64,000 nucleotides of DNA. Source: Halobaculum sp. MBLA0147. Its GTDB lineage: Archaea; Halobacteriota; Halobacteria; Halobacteriales; Haloferacaceae. The notes below the pieces were generated by a model. That model had not been told where the DNA came from, made no database searches, and saw only the letters and a list, made by a program, of their open reading frames with translations. The translations under genes were made by a program, and so were the position numbers. The stretch lies in assembly GCF_041361345.1 (NCBI RefSeq), contig NZ_JBGKAD010000001.1:2418001-2482000 (forward strand), in the 5' to 3' direction. Numbering within the stretch: the stretch's first letter is position 1; each line of letters opens with the position of its first letter. This document shows, piece by piece, positions 60,537 to 64,000 of this stretch.

Positions 60537-63440
60537 TCAGTCCTCCGCGTCCGCCGACGCGGCCGGGCCACCACCGCTCCCGTCGCCGCCGGCGCCACCG
60601 CCGGCCCCGTCGCCGATCTCCTCGACGACGCGGGCGTGGAACTCCTGGAGCGCCGCGGACTCGTCGTCGGCCAACACCACGTCCGAGGCCGCCAGCGTCG
60701 CCAGCCCGAACGCCCGCGGGGACGGGGAGTCCACCTCGTAGCTGTGGATCGTCACCTCGCCCCGCTGGATCGCGCCCAACACCTCGCGAATCCCGCGCAG
60801 GTTCAGTTTGTCCTCGGTTATCTCGCGGTACGTCTCCTCGATCACCGCGAAGTCGTCCAACTCCTCGGCGAACGACAACAGCATCTCCGAGGACACCTGC
60901 TGTTCGGCCGCCGACTTCTCGTACCCCTTGTAGCGTTTGAGGATCATCAGCGACCGCGTCGCGTCGATCCGGAAGTAGCGCTTGAGCAGGTCCGTCCCGT
61001 CCAACGCGGCCCGCAGGTCCGGCAACGCCGCCGCCGGCTCGACACTCTCGATCACGTCTGCCACGTCCACCTTCCGGTTCAACGGCATCGCGACGGTGAA
61101 CCCGTTGTCCGCGACGGCCACCTGCACGTTCGTGTTCGTCCGCTGGGCACACCGGTACGCCACCAGCCGCGAGAGCCCGTCGTTGAACCGCCGCCCGTAG
61201 TTCGAGTGGACGTAGTACCGCCGCCGGTACTCGTCGCGGTCCAACTCCTCCTCGACGACCAGCCGCTCGTCCGTCGCGATCGACTCCAGTCCCGCGTACC
61301 GCCGCTGTTGGTCGAACGTCCGCGCAAGCGCCCGCACGGCGTTCTCGTCGACCGGCAACCCACGCAGCCACGTCCGCAGCGCCGACCGCCCGCCGTCGCG
61401 CAGTCGCTCGACCACCGTCCGCTGGAACGAGAGGATCTCGCGGCCGAGGTCGTAGCTCAGTGGGAGCCGTTCGGAGAACCACGACGGCACCGTCGGCCGC
61501 GCACTCGTCGGGTCGACGTACACCTTCGAACCGCGGCGGTACCGGAACTCGTAGTTCGTCCCGCCGAGCACGAACACGTCGCCCGGCTCCAGCGTGTCGA
61601 GGTACTCCTCGTCCAACTGCCCCACCCACTCGTCGCCGCCGCGGGTGTACACGTCGCAGGTGAACGAGTCCGGGATGGTGCCGATGTTCGTCATGTAGAT
61701 GACCCGCGCCATCCGGCCGCGTTTGCCGATCAGCCGCTCGCCCACGTCGTACGCCTCGTAGTGGTGCTCCCCGTCGGGCGGGTCGTTCGTGTCGCGCCAG
61801 ATCTTCGCGTAGACGTTCTTGTCTTCCAACCCGTCGTAGTCGGCGGTGAGGTACCGACAGAGCTGTTCCCAGTCGGCGTCCGTGTAGTCGCGGCACGGGT
61901 ACGCGCGCCGTAGCGTCGCCAGCACCTCCTGCTCGGGTCGCACGTCGTTGATCGCCATGCCGTAGACGTGTTGGGCGGCCACGTCCTGGGCCGTCTCCGG
62001 GACGAACACCCGGTCGACGAACCCCTCCGTCGCCTTCTGGAGCATCACCGCACACTCGACGAGTTCGTCCCGGTCCAACGCGATCACCCGGCCCTCGACG
62101 GTCTGGCCGAGTTGGTGGCCCGCGCGCCCGACCCGCTGGAGCAGCGACGCGACGGACTTCGGCGACCCCACCTGGACGACCAGGTCGAGGTGTGGCATGT
62201 CGATCCCCAACTCCAGGGATGTCGAGGAGGTGACCACGTCTACGTCGCCGGACTTCAGGTCCGCCTCGATCGCCTCGCGCTTCTCCTTCGACATCGAGCC
62301 GTGGTGACACCCGGAGTTCGTCTCGTCGTAGGTGTCGAACTTCGTCCGGAGGTTCTCCAGGACACGTTCGGCCCCCGACCGGGTGTTCGTGAACACCAGG
62401 GTGTTCTCGTGGGCGGCGATCAGCTCGTGGAGCCGGTCGTAGAAGGCGGCGTCCACCACGTCTCGGGGGGTGTCGATCAGATCGTCCGTCGGACACTCCA
62501 ACCGGAGGTCGAAGTCCCGGACGAACCGCGTGTCGACGATCTCGTAGTCGCGGAACCCGTCGTCCGCGCCGGCGTCGTCTCTCTCTGCGTCGTCGACGCT
62601 CTCCCTATCGCCGTCGCCACCCACAGTTCCGTCGCCGGCGTCACCGCCCTCCGCGGTCGCCAGCGGTTCCGTCCCGTCCGCGCGGCCGACGAGGAACTTC
62701 GCGACGGTCGACAGCGGCTCGACGGTCGCCGAGCAGCCGATCCGCGTCGGGGAGGTCTCGGCCATGTTCTCCAGCCGTTCTAACGAGACGGCGAGGTGGG
62801 TGCCGCGTTTGTTCTCCGCCAGCGAGTGGATCTCGTCGACGATCACGTACTCCACCGAGCGGAGTTTCTCCTTGAACTTCGGCGAGTTCAGCAGGATCGC
62901 GAGTGTCTCCGGCGTCGTGTTGAGGATGTGTGGCGTCGTCTCCAGCATCTGCTGGCGCTCGCTGTCGGAGGTGTCGCCGTGACGGATCGCGTGGCGGATC
63001 TCCGTCTCGTGGCCGCGCTCCGCCAGCTTCTCGCGGATCCCGTCCAGCGGCTCCGTCAGGTTCCGGTGGATGTCGTTGGCCAACGACTTCAGCGGAGAGA
63101 CGTACAGACAGTAGACGGCGTTGTCGAGCCCGTCGGGCTGCTCGCGCTCCCGCCGGTACAGTTCGTCGATCACCGCCGAGAACGCCGAGAGCGTCTTCCC
63201 GCTGCCGGTCGGCGAGCAGACGAGCGTGTTGGTGCCCTCCTGGATCAGCGGGATCGCCTCCCGCTGTGGCGGCGTGAAGAACCCCTCGTTCTGTGGGACG
63301 AACGCGCCGAACTGCTCGACCCACCACTCCCGGACGGAGGGGGCCAGCCGGTCGAGCACCTCCCCGTCCGTGATCTCGACGGTCGCCGGGTCGAACGCGT
63401 AGTCGGTCGCCGTCGCACCCAACAGCTCCCGGCCAGACAT
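60537..63440 (-). CDS. lhr: Lhr-type ATP-dependent helicase
   Basis: A 967-residue superfamily 2 helicase of the archaeal Lhr-core group, which unwinds branched and RNA:DNA structures in recombination and repair. Visible are Q-motif TPPQREAIP (about 55), Walker A SPTGSGKT (about 73), DEIH box in VDEIHSLAENKRG, motif III GCSATV, domain-2 STSLELGIDMPHLDLVVQVGSPKS and GRAGHQ. A winged-helix and Lhr-specific C-terminal region follow. A Gly/Asp-rich insert lies about residues 255-290, and a Gly-rich tail ends the chain. ATG at 63438-63440. Confidence 0.93.
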   Translation of the reverse strand: MSGRELLGATATDYAFDPATVEITDGEVLDRLAPSVREWWVEQFGAFVPQNEGFFTPPQREAIPLIQEGTNTLVCSPTGSGKTLSAFSAVIDELYRREREQPDGLDNAVYCLYVSPLKSLANDIHRNLTEPLDGIREKLAERGHETEIRHAIRHGDTSDSERQQMLETTPHILNTTPETLAILLNSPKFKEKLRSVEYVIVDEIHSLAENKRGTHLAVSLERLENMAETSPTRIGCSATVEPLSTVAKFLVGRADGTEPLATAEGGDAGDGTVGGDGDRESVDDAERDDAGADDGFRDYEIVDTRFVRDFDLRLECPTDDLIDTPRDVVDAAFYDRLHELIAAHENTLVFTNTRSGAERVLENLRTKFDTYDETNSGCHHGSMSKEKREAIEADLKSGDVDVVTSSTSLELGIDMPHLDLVVQVGSPKSVASLLQRVGRAGHQLGQTVEGRVIALDRDELVECAVMLQKATEGFVDRVFVPETAQDVAAQHVYGMAINDVRPEQEVLATLRRAYPCRDYTDADWEQLCRYLTADYDGLEDKNVYAKIWRDTNDPPDGEHHYEAYDVGERLIGKRGRMARVIYMTNIGTIPDSFTCDVYTRGGDEWVGQLDEEYLDTLEPGDVFVLGGTNYEFRYRRGSKVYVDPTSARPTVPSWFSERLPLSYDLGREILSFQRTVVERLRDGGRSALRTWLRGLPVDENAVRALARTFDQQRRYAGLESIATDERLVVEEELDRDEYRRRYYVHSNYGRRFNDGLSRLVAYRCAQRTNTNVQVAVADNGFTVAMPLNRKVDVADVIESVEPAAALPDLRAALDGTDLLKRYFRIDATRSLMILKRYKGYEKSAAEQQVSSEMLLSFAEELDDFAVIEETYREITEDKLNLRGIREVLGAIQRGEVTIHSYEVDSPSPRAFGLATLAASDVVLADDESAALQEFHARVVEEIGDGAGGGAGGDGSGGGPAASADAED

Positions 63441-63779
63441 ACGGACACACTCGGTCGCGGTGAACAAGTGGGTTGCGACGGTGTCGTGGTGTGGTCGTCG
63501 CAGTCGACACTCCGGCGGCGACGCCACCCGACCTCCGGGTCCGAGCGGTCCTGGCTCCGAGTCCGCGTTCGGGTCCACGTCCGGGTCCACACCCGCGTTC
63601 GGGTTCGGGTCCGCGCCCGCGTTCGCGTCCGGGTCCGACCGCGATCCTGCGACACCCACGCTAGCGCGAGTCACACGAGCCGTTCCACACGACGACGAAC
63701 ACAACTACACTCAGTTGGACAAATACTTACCCGTCGCTGTCGGCAGTGTCGGGGCACGGAGCGACGCACGGAGGCACAC
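63441..63779. other. Intergenic region with GC-rich simple repeat
   Basis: About 340 bp between the divergent lhr and padR-like genes. 63558-63640 is a degenerate hexanucleotide repeat of the type GGGTCC/GCGTTC. A TATA-like AAATACTTA lies at 63721-63730, about 50 bp before the padR-like ATG, followed by a GGAGG Shine-Dalgarno-like site near 63771. Confidence 0.5.
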
Positions 63780-64000
63780 ATGTCGCAGACACACACCGGC
63801 GAGGGAGGCGAGACGGTGCTGCCGGGACTGAGCGCGTTCCAGCAGAACGTCCTCGCGGTCCTCGCCGACGAGGCGATGTACGGGCTGGCGATCAAACGCG
63901 AACTGGAGACGTACTACGACGACGAGGTGAACCACGGGCGACTGTACCCGAACCTCGACGAACTCGTCGAGTTGGGACTCGTTGAGAAGTCCCAACTGGA
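63780..64000 (+). CDS. PadR-family transcriptional regulator, 5' part
   Basis: The first 73 residues of a PadR winged-helix regulator. After an 18-residue leader comes LSAFQQNVLAVLADEAMYGLAI (helix 1 and the MYG turn), KRELETYYDDEVNHGRLYPNLDEL (recognition helix with the PadR-typical GRLYPNLDEL) and VELGLVEKSQL. The ATG at 63780-63782 has GGAGG 5 bp upstream, suggesting a leadered mRNA. The gene runs off the right edge. Confidence 0.9.
   Translation, partial: MSQTHTGEGGETVLPGLSAFQQNVLAVLADEAMYGLAIKRELETYYDDEVNHGRLYPNLDELVELGLVEKSQL

Noticed and set aside
63245-63655. Repeat-rich frame encoding Asp-Pro/Arg-Thr repeats upstream of lhr
   Set aside because: The sequence is a degenerate GC hexanucleotide repeat, open in several frames, and lies upstream of the best lhr start.

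Overview
The window reads as chromosome of an extremely halophilic archaeon (class Halobacteria). The evidence is very high GC, strongly acidic proteins with Asp/Glu-rich linkers, many GTG starts, TATA elements about 25-32 bp before start codons that suggest leaderless mRNAs, a Tat-type signal peptide, and archaeal or haloarchaeal families (RIO1 kinase, CofE, Mer-like F420 enzyme, Bat-type HTH, TbsP-like protein, Lhr helicase, class II tRNA layout without an encoded CCA). I do not assign a genus.

Layout. 1-7.6 kb: 5' part of uvrB, a DUF7342-like HTH gene with a partner, a membrane protein ending in a hairpin, a small heat-shock protein, a UbiB-family kinase, an alpha/beta hydrolase, and surE behind a SWIM-type zinc protein. 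8-19 kb: a Tat-exported propeller protein, TrkH, a HAD protein lacking its nucleophile, a creatinase-like pita-bread protein, an ADP-ribosylglycohydrolase behind a 30-bp tandem repeat, XapX, a degenerate RNA-ligase-like protein, a sodium:neurotransmitter-type symporter, a gene with an attenuator-like leader, and an AT-rich orphan gene beside tRNA-Val(CAC). 19.4-30.4 kb: small membrane proteins, cobalamin adenosyltransferase, glutaredoxin-like protein, RIO1, TbsP-like regulator, DUF3105 protein, cofE-mer pair, DUF3800-like protein, a YyaL-type thioredoxin protein and FxsA.

30.6-41 kb holds two clear pathways. The first is trpCBA followed by the archaeal shikimate-entry aldolase, with paired TGTACA boxes on the trp promoter. 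The second is the phenylacetyl-CoA epoxidase operon paaABCD plus a separate zinc ribbon, with a divergent Bat-type regulator and an acyl-CoA synthetase beside it. 41-45 kb is an accessory block: an AbrB/PIN pair, an HTH regulator divergent from an NDT/TIR-like Rossmannoid protein across a perfect 10-bp inverted repeat, and a pentapeptide-repeat potassium-channel protein whose 3' end is also present as a broken second copy. I consider it a candidate uncharacterised stress or defence module.

45-64 kb returns to housekeeping genes: thymidine kinase, Yip1 protein, YdjM-like protein, an S1/OB/DHH protein with a lost DHH motif, a sensor kinase, an ABC exporter, an Lrp/TRASH regulator, fumarase, an aldo/keto reductase, Lhr helicase and the start of a PadR regulator. 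Three copies of a short element with 15-bp terminal inverted repeats (19745, 58567, 60045) carry a conserved nested stem structure with compensatory changes. This MITE-like, possibly RNA-encoding family is the most novel feature I see. Short tandem repeats (14-42 bp units) recur between genes, several of them duplicating a gene's 3' end with its stop codon.
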